DNA of 31,060 nt from JANWJE01 sp044326545 (GTDB taxonomy: Bacteria; Chlamydiota; Chlamydiia; Chlamydiales; Parachlamydiaceae). This document shows, piece by piece, positions 7,087 to 15,364 of this stretch; within the stretch, counting starts at the first letter, position 1; each line of letters starts with the position of its first letter. Position numbers and translations under genes: made by a program. The stretch is taken from positions 1 to 31,060 of the forward strand of contig JBIRBM010000023.1 in NCBI GenBank assembly GCA_044326545.1, written 5' to 3'. The notes under the pieces were generated by a model. It worked only from the letters and a program-made list of their open reading frames with translations. It had not been told where the DNA came from and did not search any database.

Positions 7087-8103
7087 ATGAGTCTTTCCTA
7101 TATTCTTGCAAATTTTTGTCTCATTGCGATGATTTTTTTTAGTCATCTCGGAGCAAATCAGATAGGGATTATCACCCATACAGATTATGTTGGAGATAGG
7201 GAAGTTGCTTGGCGCATCAAAATTGCAGCTGAAAATTTAGGGTGGACAGTCTTTATCGATGAAAATGAGGGTCGTCAGATTAGCACCCAACAACTCGATT
7301 GGGTGATCTGCATGCTGCCTAACAATGCATTTCTTAATCCTCATTGTCCTAATTATTTAATGGTTTTTCACCCCTTCAATTATCTAGACAATCATCGAGA
7401 ATTTTTTCCTTTTTATGAACGGTATGATGGTTATTTGTTAACGATACACGATCGAGACTCCTTGGAAAATTCACTTAAATTAAAAAATAAAGATTTTCAT
7501 TATATTCCATTTTTTCCTTCACTTTATGAGATTCCCTATGACGAGGTTGAATTAAATTATTTGATGCTCATGATTCCTGTCTGGAGTAATCGTTTAAATG
7601 ATCCAAAATTTAAGAGATTATATCGTCTACTCAGTGAAACCAATGTGACAAAATTCTATGGCGTTCACACGCATCAGGAGATCATTTCTAACAATTATAT
7701 GGGCTCGCTTCCCTTCGATGGAATTTCTATTATAGATGCCTTAAAAAAGAATGGAATTGCTTTTGTTTTTCACTCCGATATTCATAATCAAGAACGTATT
7801 CCAAGCTCAAGGATTTTTGAAGCAGCCGCAGCCTCTACCGTGATTATTTCCGATCAAAATCCATTTGTAAAAGAACATTTCGTTGACTCTGTTTTTTATG
7901 TCGACACTTCTGTATCAGCGGAAAATCTATTTAAGCAAATCAACGAGCATTTGATCACCATCTATTCAAATCCGGAAAATGCGTTGCAAATGGCAAAAAG
8001 AGCGCATCAAATTTTTATTGAAAATTTCACAATGGAAAAACAATTATTAAAATTAGAAGAGATGCACCAAAAAATACTTTTTTTAAAAAAAAATGAATTG
8101 TAA
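7087..8103 (+). CDS. Glycosyltransferase-like protein (CgeB/GT-B type C-terminus)
   Basis: A 338-aa protein. The first ~23 residues (MSLSYILANFCLIAMIFFSHLGA) look like a signal peptide or anchor. The middle resembles GT-B folds that lack a long N-terminal signature. The C-terminal part contains IPSSRIFEAAAASTVIISDQNPFVKEHF, the E-A-A/C-G/A pattern by which CgeB/DUF3880-type glycosyltransferases bind the sugar nucleotide; a CgeB-like protein would add sugars to a surface or spore polymer. A signal sequence is unusual for a nucleotide-sugar enzyme. It overlaps the sulfotransferase start by 11 nt, so both are probably co-translated and may act on the same glycan (inference). The ribosome site is weak (AAGAAG). 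Confidence 0.65.
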   Translation: MSLSYILANFCLIAMIFFSHLGANQIGIITHTDYVGDREVAWRIKIAAENLGWTVFIDENEGRQISTQQLDWVICMLPNNAFLNPHCPNYLMVFHPFNYLDNHREFFPFYERYDGYLLTIHDRDSLENSLKLKNKDFHYIPFFPSLYEIPYDEVELNYLMLMIPVWSNRLNDPKFKRLYRLLSETNVTKFYGVHTHQEIISNNYMGSLPFDGISIIDALKKNGIAFVFHSDIHNQERIPSSRIFEAAAASTVIISDQNPFVKEHFVDSVFYVDTSVSAENLFKQINEHLITIYSNPENALQMAKRAHQIFIENFTMEKQLLKLEEMHQKILFLKKNEL

Positions 8104-8929
8104 ATACATCTTATTATTTTTAATTGTTTCATTTTCCTCTGTTGAATCGATCGATTTTGTCTTGTTTACTGAACCTAAAACCGGTACTCATTTTCTCATT
8201 CCCATTCTAGAAGAGTTAACCAAAAAAAAAGTTTACTGGGCTCCTGAATTTCAAAAGAATGAAACACTCTCAGAATATGTTGAAATAGCCTCTGAAGATC
8301 CAAATTTTTTTATATTTAGTTTAAATCAATTAGCTTGGAACAAAAAAACGATGGATCAAGTTTGGGACATTGCAATCAACAGTCGTCGTTTTTTGCATTT
8401 GCATGCCCCTTACTCGATTCCCATGGAAAATTATATGATAGAAAAAAAATGCATTAATTTCTTTATTAAACGAGATCCAAGAGATCAAATTGTCTCATTA
8501 TTAAATCATTATAAATACATTCATTTTAATGATAAGGAGGTTGAATTAATTCCGACAGATGACGAGAGACTACTCTACATGATAAAGAATCAACTCAGAA
8601 TAAATACGATCAATTTCAGAAAATGGTTAACATCTTCGATGTGCTGCGTTTTAAATTTTGAAAAATTAATCGGCTTTCAAGAAACAAAAGTCCCACAAGC
8701 TGACGCAATGGAGGAGATGAGAAAAATGACTGCCGCATTACAATTAGAAACATCCGATGAACACTTGATAAGGATTTATGAAAAACACTTTGGTCGAGGT
8801 TGGAGCTTTTTTAAAGGCAAATCTGGTGTCTGGAGGGATTATTTTAATGAAGAGCATAAGCGAGCTGTTAAAGAAGAAATTGGCGATCTATTGATCGAAT
8901 GGGGATATGAGGAAAATTTGGATTGGTAG
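8093..8929 (+). CDS. Sulfotransferase-like protein, copy 1
   Basis: A 278-aa protein with the P-loop-like sulfotransferase signatures: 5'-phosphosulfate loop PKTGTH at 28-33, 3'-phosphate motif KRDPRDQIVS at 126-135, and the C-terminal FFKGKSGVWRDYF, equivalent to RKGxxGDW. These bind PAPS and transfer sulfate to an alcohol or amine; the acceptor cannot be read from sequence. The first ~19 residues are hydrophobic like a signal or anchor. The start overlaps the upstream glycosyltransferase end by 11 nt. The paralogue at 8993-9814 runs towards it, with the stops 63 bp apart. Confidence 0.82.
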   Translation: MNCKYILLFLIVSFSSVESIDFVLFTEPKTGTHFLIPILEELTKKKVYWAPEFQKNETLSEYVEIASEDPNFFIFSLNQLAWNKKTMDQVWDIAINSRRFLHLHAPYSIPMENYMIEKKCINFFIKRDPRDQIVSLLNHYKYIHFNDKEVELIPTDDERLLYMIKNQLRINTINFRKWLTSSMCCVLNFEKLIGFQETKVPQADAMEEMRKMTAALQLETSDEHLIRIYEKHFGRGWSFFKGKSGVWRDYFNEEHKRAVKEEIGDLLIEWGYEENLDW

Positions 8930-8992
8930 GTGAATAAAAATCGCAGCAGCTCTTTGACTGCCATCCCACCTAAGATGAGCGTTTAAGCCAAG

Positions 8993-9814
8993 TTACCAAT
9001 TTAAATCTTTTTCAAATCCCAATTCAATAAGCAAAAGTCCAATTTCTTTCTTGACTTCAACTTTGTGTTCTTCCAAGAAATAATCTTGCCAGGCCCCGAC
9101 CTTTCCTTTGAAAAATCCTCCGGATTTCCCGAAATGATGCAGATAAATTTCTTTAAGTTGATCATCCGATAGATGTAACTCTAAGATGGTGGCCATTTTT
9201 TTCATTTCGTCTATTGCATCCGCATTCTCTGCAACCCCTCCATGAGATCCCATCAACTTTGCAAAATCTAAAACGCAACAAATAGGAGAAGAGAGCCATC
9301 CGTTAAAAAAAAGAAGACTACGTTTCAAGCGTTTTTGAATCATGAAAAGAAGGCGTTGATCGTCAGAGGGAATTTGCTCCAGCTTCTTATCTAAAAATCC
9401 ATACTTTTTATAGTGATTTAACAAAGAGACGATTTGATCTCTTGGATCTCTTTTAACAAAAAAAACAACCATTTTTTTCTCTTTTAAATCATTTTCTAAT
9501 TCTTGGCTGTAAGGAGTATGAAAATGTAAAAAAGAGCCTTGCTGTGCATTGATTTCCCATATTTTGTTTACCGCTTCAATGGAGCAAGGGCACCCTTGTT
9601 CAAGATAGATCACATGGATCGGCTGATTCTGATTTTTGACCACATTGTCCTTCATATATTTTCTTGGACAATAAGGAGCTTTTCCTGTGAGCTCCGCCAG
9701 AATCGGTGTCAACAGGTGCGTCCCTGTTTTAGGTTGAGTGAATAAGACAAAATCAACTGCAGACAAAGAGAGGGTTGAAAAAATGAAGACAATGAGCAAG
9801 TTTAAATCGATCAT
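8993..9814 (-). CDS. Sulfotransferase-like protein, copy 2 (inverted paralogue)
   Basis: A close paralogue of the gene at 8093: FVLFTQPKTGTHLLTPILAELT at the start, FFVKRDPRDQIVSLLNHYKK in the middle, and GFFKGKVGAWQDYFLEEHK near the end, so all PAPS-binding motifs are kept. The hydrophobic N-terminus (residues 1-19) is also kept. I place the start at ATG 9814 because AGGAGA lies 10 bases upstream; an ATG at 9847 would begin inside the dispersed repeat. The two copies are tail to tail, so they arose by inverted duplication or by rearrangement after duplication. The extra cysteines (CPCS near residue 75) are unique to this copy. Confidence 0.82.
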   Translation of the reverse strand: MIDLNLLIVFIFSTLSLSAVDFVLFTQPKTGTHLLTPILAELTGKAPYCPRKYMKDNVVKNQNQPIHVIYLEQGCPCSIEAVNKIWEINAQQGSFLHFHTPYSQELENDLKEKKMVVFFVKRDPRDQIVSLLNHYKKYGFLDKKLEQIPSDDQRLLFMIQKRLKRSLLFFNGWLSSPICCVLDFAKLMGSHGGVAENADAIDEMKKMATILELHLSDDQLKEIYLHHFGKSGGFFKGKVGAWQDYFLEEHKVEVKKEIGLLLIELGFEKDLNW

Positions 9815-9831
9815 GAGGTGAAAATCTCCTG

Positions 9832-9994
9832 ATAACCTGTTCAACATCTTTCATCACGATGCTGTGCTGCTATCAGCCCGCTATCCACTCACAAAACATT
9901 TTCGCCATATTTTTAAAGATAGCGAAAATGTTTTATGACTGGATAGCCGGTTTTAGGACACAAATCATCGGATCATAGATGTTGAACAAGTTCT
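9832..9994. mobile_element. MITE-like nested inverted repeat, 163 bp
   Basis: Outer ends AACCTGTTCAACATCT (from 9834) and AGATGTTGAACAAGTT (to about 9992) are near-perfect inverted repeats. Inner arms 9880-9905 and 9922-9947 (26 bp, two mismatches) form a hairpin. The segment GGATAGCCGGTTTTAGG resembles the inverse of the element at 14336-14466, and TTTTAGGACA is also in the MITE at 659-882. No coding capacity. It occupies most of the 301-bp gap before argS. Confidence 0.65.
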
Positions 9995-10115
9995 TAATGT
10001 CAAAGATAACCATTTGAGAGTAAAAAAATACTTTATCTTCAGCTAATCATACCCGTTTGTGAATAAATATCGAAGTTGTTATGATTGCCTTAATTTTTTC
10101 AACCAAGATAGAAAT

Positions 10116-11870
10116 ATGAAAAGTTTACGTTCTAGACTCTATGTTAAATTTAAGGAAGCAACGGAAAAAGCCTTCCCCGAGCTCTTAAATGAAACCACAC
10201 ACATTCCAATCGAAGTAACCCAAAGCACTCAAGACAAATTTGGTCATTATCAATTTAATACGGCGATGAAGTTAACAAAATGGATCAAGCAACCGCCCCG
10301 CAAAATAGCCGAACAGATCATGGCGGCTTTAGATAGTCAAGATCAACTGATTGCTCACGTTGAAATTGCGGGTCCAGGTTTTATTAACATCAAAATAGAG
10401 CCCTCTTTTTTATCCAAAGAAGTTGACTTTTTATTACGCGATTCGCATTTAGGCATTGAGCTCCCAGAAAAGCCTCAACGTATTATAATTGATTTTTCTT
10501 CTCCAAATGTGGCTAAAGAGATGCATGTTGGCCATTTACGCTCCACAATTATTGGCGATTGTTTAGCGCGGTTATTTGAATTTTTAGGATACGATGTTGT
10601 CCGTCATAACCACATCGGAGACTGGGGAACAGCATTTGGCATGCTCATTGCTTACATGAAACAAGAGGTTCCTCTCATCTTAACGGGCGAGCAAAAAACT
10701 GATTTACATCATCTTGTGAATTGGTATAAAGCCTCGAAAAAACGATTTGATGAAGAGGCTGATTTTAAGAAAAAAGCTCAGTTAGAAGTGGTCGCTTTAC
10801 AACAAGGACAGAAAGAAGCTCGCGATGCATGGGAAATAATCTGTCAAATTTCACGTAAAGCCTACCAAGAGATTTACGATTTACTCAATGTCCGCTTAAT
10901 TGAAAGAGGCGAATCTTTCTATAATCCCTATCTAGGGGAAATCGTCGCTGATTTACAACAAAAAGGGCTGGTTCAAATATCTGATGGTGCAAAATGCCTC
11001 TTTCTCGAAGGTTTTCAAAACCGTGAAGGAGAACCGCTCCCCTTGATGATTCAGAAATCTGATGGAGGGTATAACTATGACACCACTGATATGGCCACAA
11101 TTTACCATCGCATTAAAATTGAACGGGGCGATCGCCTCATTTATGTCACTGATGCGGGTCAAAGCACTCATTTCCAAATGATTTTTAAAGCCGCCGAAAA
11201 AGCACATTATCTTGATTCAACAAAAGTTCGGGTCGATCACGTTCCCTTTGGACTTGTTTTAGGAGCAGATGGAAAAAAATTCCGGACACGATCTGGAGAA
11301 ACAGAGCGGCTCATTGATCTGTTACAAGCAGCAATCGATCACGCTCATCAAATTCTTCAAGAGCGCAATCCGGAAATGAACCAGGGGGAGCGGGAAAGAT
11401 TAGCCCATATCCTAGGGATTGGAGCAGTAAAATATGCAGATCTTTCCAATCACCGATTGAGTGATTATGCCTTTAGCTATGATCGGATGCTCCGTTTTGA
11501 GGGAAACACCGCGGCTTTTCTCATGTATGCCTACGTCAGGGTTGCCGGCATTAAGCGCAAAGTCAATCTCGACCTTTTAACCCTATTTAAGCAGACTCAT
11601 ATTGATCTTGAGCACCCTTCTGAAATCGATCTCGGATTGCATCTTCTTAGATTCCAAGAAACACTCGATTCTGTTGCTGAAGAGTTGCTTCCTCACAGAC
11701 TTACCGAATATTTATTTGGACTGGCCGAAAAATTTAATGCCTTCTTCAGGGATTGCAGAGTCGAAGGAGCCCCCGAGCAAAATGAGCGTTTACTCTTGTG
11801 CGAAGCAACAGCATTAGTTCTCAAACAAGGACTGACAATTTTAGGATTGGAGACGGTTGACCGGATGTAG
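10116..11870 (+). CDS. argS: Arginyl-tRNA synthetase
   Basis: Charges tRNA-Arg. A class I synthetase: N-terminal additional domain (TQDKFGHYQFNTAMKLTKW), HIGH-type motif as HVGH in SSPNVAKEMHVGHLRS, catalytic DFSSPN, and GADGKKFRTRSGE in place of KMSKS. The C-terminal DALR helical domain (SDYAFSYDRMLRFEGNTAAFLMYAYVR...) is complete. ATG 10116 gives 584 aa starting MKSLRSRLYVKFKEA, the usual N-terminus; a GTG at 10059 in frame would add 19 unsupported residues. Stand-alone gene between repeat-rich gaps. Confidence 0.96.
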   Translation: MKSLRSRLYVKFKEATEKAFPELLNETTHIPIEVTQSTQDKFGHYQFNTAMKLTKWIKQPPRKIAEQIMAALDSQDQLIAHVEIAGPGFINIKIEPSFLSKEVDFLLRDSHLGIELPEKPQRIIIDFSSPNVAKEMHVGHLRSTIIGDCLARLFEFLGYDVVRHNHIGDWGTAFGMLIAYMKQEVPLILTGEQKTDLHHLVNWYKASKKRFDEEADFKKKAQLEVVALQQGQKEARDAWEIICQISRKAYQEIYDLLNVRLIERGESFYNPYLGEIVADLQQKGLVQISDGAKCLFLEGFQNREGEPLPLMIQKSDGGYNYDTTDMATIYHRIKIERGDRLIYVTDAGQSTHFQMIFKAAEKAHYLDSTKVRVDHVPFGLVLGADGKKFRTRSGETERLIDLLQAAIDHAHQILQERNPEMNQGERERLAHILGIGAVKYADLSNHRLSDYAFSYDRMLRFEGNTAAFLMYAYVRVAGIKRKVNLDLLTLFKQTHIDLEHPSEIDLGLHLLRFQETLDSVAEELLPHRLTEYLFGLAEKFNAFFRDCRVEGAPEQNERLLLCEATALVLKQGLTILGLETVDRM

Positions 11871-12000
11871 TTTTTGAGGTTATTTTAGAGAGGTTCTTCA
11901 ACACTATCTAAATACTTGGAGCAACCTAAATTCGCAATTGATGATACGCCCTGGAAAGCGACGAAAATAATCTCGAATATAGGAGAACTCCAAGTTTTAA

Positions 12001-12025
12001 CTCACCTTACGCAACCAAAGCACGA
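12001..12025 (+). repeat. Copy of the CTCACCTTACGCAAC intergenic repeat
   Basis: Perfect CTCACCTTACGCAAC core. The following CGATTTGAGCTGAAG is similar to the inverse of 1721-1735, so homology extends beyond the core. It lies in the 226-bp gap between the convergent argS and ATP-grasp genes, in which I see no other supported feature. Confidence 0.7.
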
Positions 12026-12096
12026 TTTGAGCTGAAGCGATACCAATGATGATGCCCCCTCAAAGAGAGGAAGTCAACAACCACTTCGTAGACATT

Positions 12097-13218
12097 TCAG
12101 TGTCTCACTTCAACAATCAATTTCCTTCGAAATTGTCCTATTTTCTTTTTCAAACCGACGATTTTGCTTGGCAAAAAAGAAACATGAGAATGGTCGATAC
12201 GCTGAAATGAAAGACGTAAGACGTCGAGTGGACAGATGCGCTGTTGCAAACGTAAAGCAACAAGAGACATCGTCTGCCTCCCATTAATTTCGACCAAAGG
12301 ATTTAAACAGATCTTTTGATTTTGAGGATCACGATAAACAAAAGCGTCGATCCCAAGCGATCCAAAAAAGCCTAAATCGGCGATATCCTTCAACGCTTTT
12401 TGAACGAAAACGCAATGCTCTTGTAAAAAAGAGTGGAGATCGCAAAATAAAGATCCAATAGGACCGGCTAAGGTTCCCTGATAAATCCCCTTTTCATCCG
12501 TTTCAAAGCGAGTCGCTCCAACCCATTCGATTTTTCGATCAGGATGAATCAACCACTGTGTACTAAAATCCTCAATTCGATCAAGCCAGGGCTCCGCAAT
12601 AAGAGGGCGTTTGAGCAGCCACTCTTTACGGCAAAAGGTCAAAAGCTCTTCTGTTGGACACTCTTGATCAATTCGAAAATTCCCTTGACCAGCCAATCCG
12701 AAGCATTTCTTTAAGACTTTAGGTCCCTGATTTTTCTTTAACCAATCGCAGAGTTCTTTTTCATTTGAGACCAATTCTGCTTCTTGCAAAGCACTATAGC
12801 GTAAGCTAAACGCCTTACTGTTGATCCATTCAGCAACAGACCAGTCGGGAAAAAAATAGTCGACCTCTCGAGCTGCAGCCCACTCTTTTACTTGAAGAGA
12901 AGGGCCCCAAGAGGCGCACTGCATTCCCCGGTAACAGGAAATATCACGAAGAAGGCCAAGAGAAGGAAGGCCTTGAGACCCCCACTGCTTGTGTTTTTCT
13001 AAACAGGCCAAATAATCGTCATCGGGCATCTGCGTGACGGCCACGATATCGGAGGGAGAAGCATACAATAGGGGAAGAAATTGGAGCTGCAGCGCTGAGG
13101 GATAACGGCAAAGCGCTTGCTCCAAAGGCTCTTTGAATGGTGATGAGAATTCAAATTCAACATGTGTATTGGCGATATGGACAATCCGGGTCATCGATTC
13201 ATCTTTAATTGCGTTCAT
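12097..13218 (-). CDS. ATP-grasp-like protein of unknown substrate
   Basis: A 373-aa cytoplasmic protein. The middle and C-terminal halves look like an ATP-grasp fold: VLKKCFGLAGQGNFRI (lysine plus glycine-rich loop), a WLLKRPLIAEPWL strand with the E-P-W adenine-hinge pattern, and LGIDAFVYRD...CLNPLVEINGRQT, where Glu-x-Asn-x-Arg is the metal-binding end of ATP-grasp ligases. Such enzymes join a carboxylate to an amine or thiol; the substrates here are unknown. ATG 13218 is preferred because AAGGTGAG, the reverse of the intergenic repeat 13221-13244, provides a ribosome site; ATG 13194 is an alternative. It lies 34 bp after the LOG-family gene, so the pair probably forms an operon. Confidence 0.65.
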   Translation of the reverse strand: MNAIKDESMTRIVHIANTHVEFEFSSPFKEPLEQALCRYPSALQLQFLPLLYASPSDIVAVTQMPDDDYLACLEKHKQWGSQGLPSLGLLRDISCYRGMQCASWGPSLQVKEWAAAREVDYFFPDWSVAEWINSKAFSLRYSALQEAELVSNEKELCDWLKKNQGPKVLKKCFGLAGQGNFRIDQECPTEELLTFCRKEWLLKRPLIAEPWLDRIEDFSTQWLIHPDRKIEWVGATRFETDEKGIYQGTLAGPIGSLFCDLHSFLQEHCVFVQKALKDIADLGFFGSLGIDAFVYRDPQNQKICLNPLVEINGRQTMSLVALRLQQRICPLDVLRLSFQRIDHSHVSFLPSKIVGLKKKIGQFRRKLIVEVRH

Positions 13219-13220
13219 CA

Positions 13221-13244
13221 CTCACCTTAGGCACAGGGAGCGCT
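13221..13244 (+). repeat. Variant of the CTCACCTTACGCAAC repeat, supplying a Shine-Dalgarno
   Basis: CTCACCTTAGGCACAGGGAG followed by CGCT. Read on the minus strand it contains AAGGTGAG just before the ATP-grasp start, so the repeat may have been co-opted as a ribosome-binding site. Confidence 0.45.
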
Positions 13245-13252
13245 AAGGGAAG

Positions 13253-14305
13253 TTAATAAGAATTAATCCGATCAATCATTGCCCTGAGCAAACCAAACTG
13301 TCTTTGGTTATGCACAAATGCAATCCGAGGTAAATCGAGATGATCGTTTTCTTCTGGTAAAGAAGCGGTTGCATAAATTTCTCCCTTATCAATCAAAGCT
13401 CGAAATTCAATATTTAAAGAGTGGATTTGATTCGCATTTAAAGGAGCCAGTAATCGAATGACCAAAACATCTTTGACATATCTGCTAGAATGATAGCGAT
13501 AATAAAATTGCTTGATATGGCTCACGGCATCTTCAACCCCGGAAGCTTTATAATACAGATTTTGGTCTTCTGCACTGATAAACCCTTTTGCTAATAAGCT
13601 ATTTTGAATGTAATGCTCCCACGCTTGCCAATAGTTCCCCTCTTCGCCCTCAACTAAAACAACTGGAACAAGGCGCGACCTTCCAGTCTGCATTAACGTC
13701 AGGACTTCAAACACCTCATCTTGCGTTCCAACCCCCCCGGGAAATGCAGCTAAAGCATCAGAATGGCTAGCAAACATCAATTTACGAGTAAAAAAATAGC
13801 GAAACATCATGAATTTTGGATCCCCTTCCATATAGGAATGGGTCGTATTTTCAAAAGGAAGTCGAATAGAAAGACCAAAACGAGCCTCTTGTGGAGCACC
13901 TTCTAAACCGGCTTGCATAATGCCATCAGCTGCACCGGTCATGCAATCCCACCCCTCTGCAGCCATAGCTAAACTAAAACTTGCTGCGGCTTTATAATCA
14001 GGATGGGATTTAGGAGTCCGCGCGGAGCCAAAAATACTCACACAACGCCCTTTTTGATACTGATTAAACACTCGATAAGCATGCCGCATCTCTTTAAAAG
14101 AGCGTGCCATCAATTTAATCTGCCCGATATCAAATTTATCAGACCCCATTTTAAGGCTTGCAGCAATGATTTGAGCAATAAGATCCCCTCCCAAAGAGTC
14201 GGGATCAGTCCCGGTAAGGGTAATCAATTCTTTAATTTTTTCCCGCAGCTCATCGCTGTGTAGAAAAGAGGGGGGCGAGGATAAAGAGGTCTGTGGTGAA
14301 GACAT
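13253..14305 (-). CDS. LOG family protein (Rossmann, PGGxGTxxE)
   Basis: A 350-aa protein. Residues ~85-260 are a LOG/lysine-decarboxylase-like Rossmann domain: SIFGSARTPKSHPDY at 91-105, GGAADGIMQAGLEGA-type loop at ~123-137, RKLMF near 174-178 and FPGGVGTQDEVFEVLTLMQTG at 188-208. LOG proteins with this motif hydrolyse cytokinin or other nucleoside 5'-monophosphates (phosphoribohydrolase activity); many bacterial members are annotated as decarboxylases without evidence. About 85 N-terminal residues (Ser/Pro-rich then helical) and a C-terminal ~80 residues extend beyond the core, so it belongs to the longer LOG subgroup. It is the first gene of a pair with the ATP-grasp protein. Confidence 0.8.
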   Translation of the reverse strand: MSSPQTSLSSPPSFLHSDELREKIKELITLTGTDPDSLGGDLIAQIIAASLKMGSDKFDIGQIKLMARSFKEMRHAYRVFNQYQKGRCVSIFGSARTPKSHPDYKAAASFSLAMAAEGWDCMTGAADGIMQAGLEGAPQEARFGLSIRLPFENTTHSYMEGDPKFMMFRYFFTRKLMFASHSDALAAFPGGVGTQDEVFEVLTLMQTGRSRLVPVVLVEGEEGNYWQAWEHYIQNSLLAKGFISAEDQNLYYKASGVEDAVSHIKQFYYRYHSSRYVKDVLVIRLLAPLNANQIHSLNIEFRALIDKGEIYATASLPEENDHLDLPRIAFVHNQRQFGLLRAMIDRINSY

Positions 14306-14335
14306 ATCAACTATTCCGTTAAAATCAGGTGGAGA

Positions 14336-14466
14336 CTCATCTTAAAACCGGCGATAAACTCACAAAAAATCTTCGCAATATTAAAACATATTCCGAAAAT
14401 TTTTTGTGAGTTTATCGCAGATTTATCGCAGCAAACCATCTTGATCAAAGATTTTGAACAGGTTCT
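14336..14466. mobile_element. MITE-like inverted repeat related to 9832-9994
   Basis: Arms 14351-14375 and 14394-14418 (25 bp, one mismatch; GCGATAAACTCACAAAAAAT start) form a hairpin, followed by the dispersed word GATCAAAGATTTTGAACAGG at 14443. CTTAAAACCGGCGATAAACTCAC matches the inverse of 9936-9951 in the other element. It sits in the 321-bp gap between the divergent LOG and hsp20 genes; the rest of that gap holds the hsp20 promoter. Confidence 0.6.
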
Positions 14467-14537
14467 CAAGGCCATCATTCACAATGAGTGAAATTTTAGC
14501 AAGGGTCAAATGATTCGAAATGTGTCGGATTTTTCTT

Positions 14538-14566
14538 TTGACTATTTTTATTTTATCATTTATGAC
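14538..14566 (+). promoter_or_regulatory. Candidate sigma-70-type promoter for the small heat-shock gene
   Basis: TTGACT (14538-14543), a 17-bp spacer and TATGAC (14561-14566) lie 60 bases before the ATG. I see no CIRCE inverted repeat. Confidence 0.4.
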
Positions 14567-14626
14567 TGGCTTACCGAAGGCTCTTAAGAACCTATCTTTA
14601 TATTTTAACATCATCAGGAGGTTGTC

Positions 14627-15073
14627 ATGACGCAAGACCGTGAACGTGAATTAGCCCCTAAATCCCTTTTCCGCTTTCCTTCTTTCCCTAGTTTATGGGA
14701 AGAAATGGAAGGTCGTCTTAACCAGTGGGTGGGTGGAGAAGGCAGTACAGGGATTTCAGTTTCTGAGGATGATGACCACGTCTATGTGGAAGCACAAATG
14801 CCGGGATTGAAAGGAGAAAATGTTGACATTTCTCTTAATCAGAGCACTCTATGGATTAAAGGAGAAAAACACGAGGAAGAAAAAAAAGGAAAAAAATATT
14901 ATCGTCGTGCGCGCAGCTCTTTCTTTTATCAAGTTGATCTACCAAGCCAAGTTGAAGAAAAATCGGAACAAGCTCTATTTGAGGATGGAGTTTTAAAAAT
15001 CACGTTTACGAAAGCCAAAGACAACCAGGTAAGAAAAATTTCCATTAAAGAGCCTCCTCGCTCCAACACATGA
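14627..15073 (+). CDS. Small heat-shock protein, Hsp20/alpha-crystallin family
   Basis: An ATP-independent holdase chaperone that keeps unfolding proteins soluble for DnaK/ClpB. 148 aa: a short N-terminal arm with FRFPSFPSLWEEME, then the alpha-crystallin beta-sandwich at about 42-140 (ISVSEDDDHVYVEAQMPGLKGENVDISL, LWIKGEK), ending in the conserved GVLKITF strand. The usual C-terminal I-x-I/V anchor is ISIKEP, weaker than normal. AGGAGG at 14616-14621 is a strong ribosome site. Single gene. Confidence 0.95.
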   Translation: MTQDRERELAPKSLFRFPSFPSLWEEMEGRLNQWVGGEGSTGISVSEDDDHVYVEAQMPGLKGENVDISLNQSTLWIKGEKHEEEKKGKKYYRRARSSFFYQVDLPSQVEEKSEQALFEDGVLKITFTKAKDNQVRKISIKEPPRSNT

Positions 15074-15190
15074 TTCAAGTTGATCGTCATTGATCAATCC
15101 GCAACTTTTGCTTAAGGCGGCTCATAAAGATGACAAAACGACTCTTTTGGCAACGAAATCGCATGATGCCACATGTTGAAAAAAAACATG

Positions 15191-15219
15191 TTGTATAAAA
15201 TCATCTGACCTATTATAAC
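15191..15219 (+). promoter_or_regulatory. Promoter of tRNA-Ser
   Basis: TTGTAT (15191-15196), a 17-bp spacer and TATAAC (15214-15219), about 16 bases before the mature tRNA 5' end. It directly follows a repeated ACATGTTG. Confidence 0.55.
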
Positions 15220-15235
15220 TACTCTTTTCTGCTAA

Positions 15236-15323
15236 GGAAAGATGGCTGAGTGGCCGAAAGCACGTCCCTGCTAAGGACGCATACTCCTAAAGGGTATCGA
15301 GGGTTCAAATCCCTCTCTTTCCG
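15236..15323 (+). tRNA. tRNA-Ser(GCU)
   Basis: An 88-nt class II tRNA. Acceptor GGAAAGA (15236-15242) pairs with TCTTTCC (15316-15322), with discriminator G15323. Anticodon arm CGTCC-CTGCTAA-GGACG gives anticodon GCT at 15270-15272. A long variable arm ATACTCCTAAAGGGTAT and T-loop GGTTCAAATCC are present. CCA is not encoded. It reads AGC/AGU serine codons. Confidence 0.97.
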
Positions 15324-15326
15324 CAT

Positions 15327-15364
15327 AGGACTTTGGATAGACATATTCAAAGTCCTTTTTTTTT
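15327..15364 (+). terminator. Intrinsic terminator of tRNA-Ser
   Basis: AGGACTTTG (15327-15335) pairs with CAAAGTCCT (15348-15356), followed by eight or nine T. The T-run touches the stop codon of the convergent permease gene. Confidence 0.9.

Noticed and set aside
10059..10115. GTG extension of argS
   Set aside because: Adds 19 residues not expected for the family; the internal ATG matches the usual start.
14306..14626. CIRCE/HrcA operator for the heat-shock gene
   Set aside because: No TTAGCACTC-N9-GAGTGCTAA-like palindrome is present.
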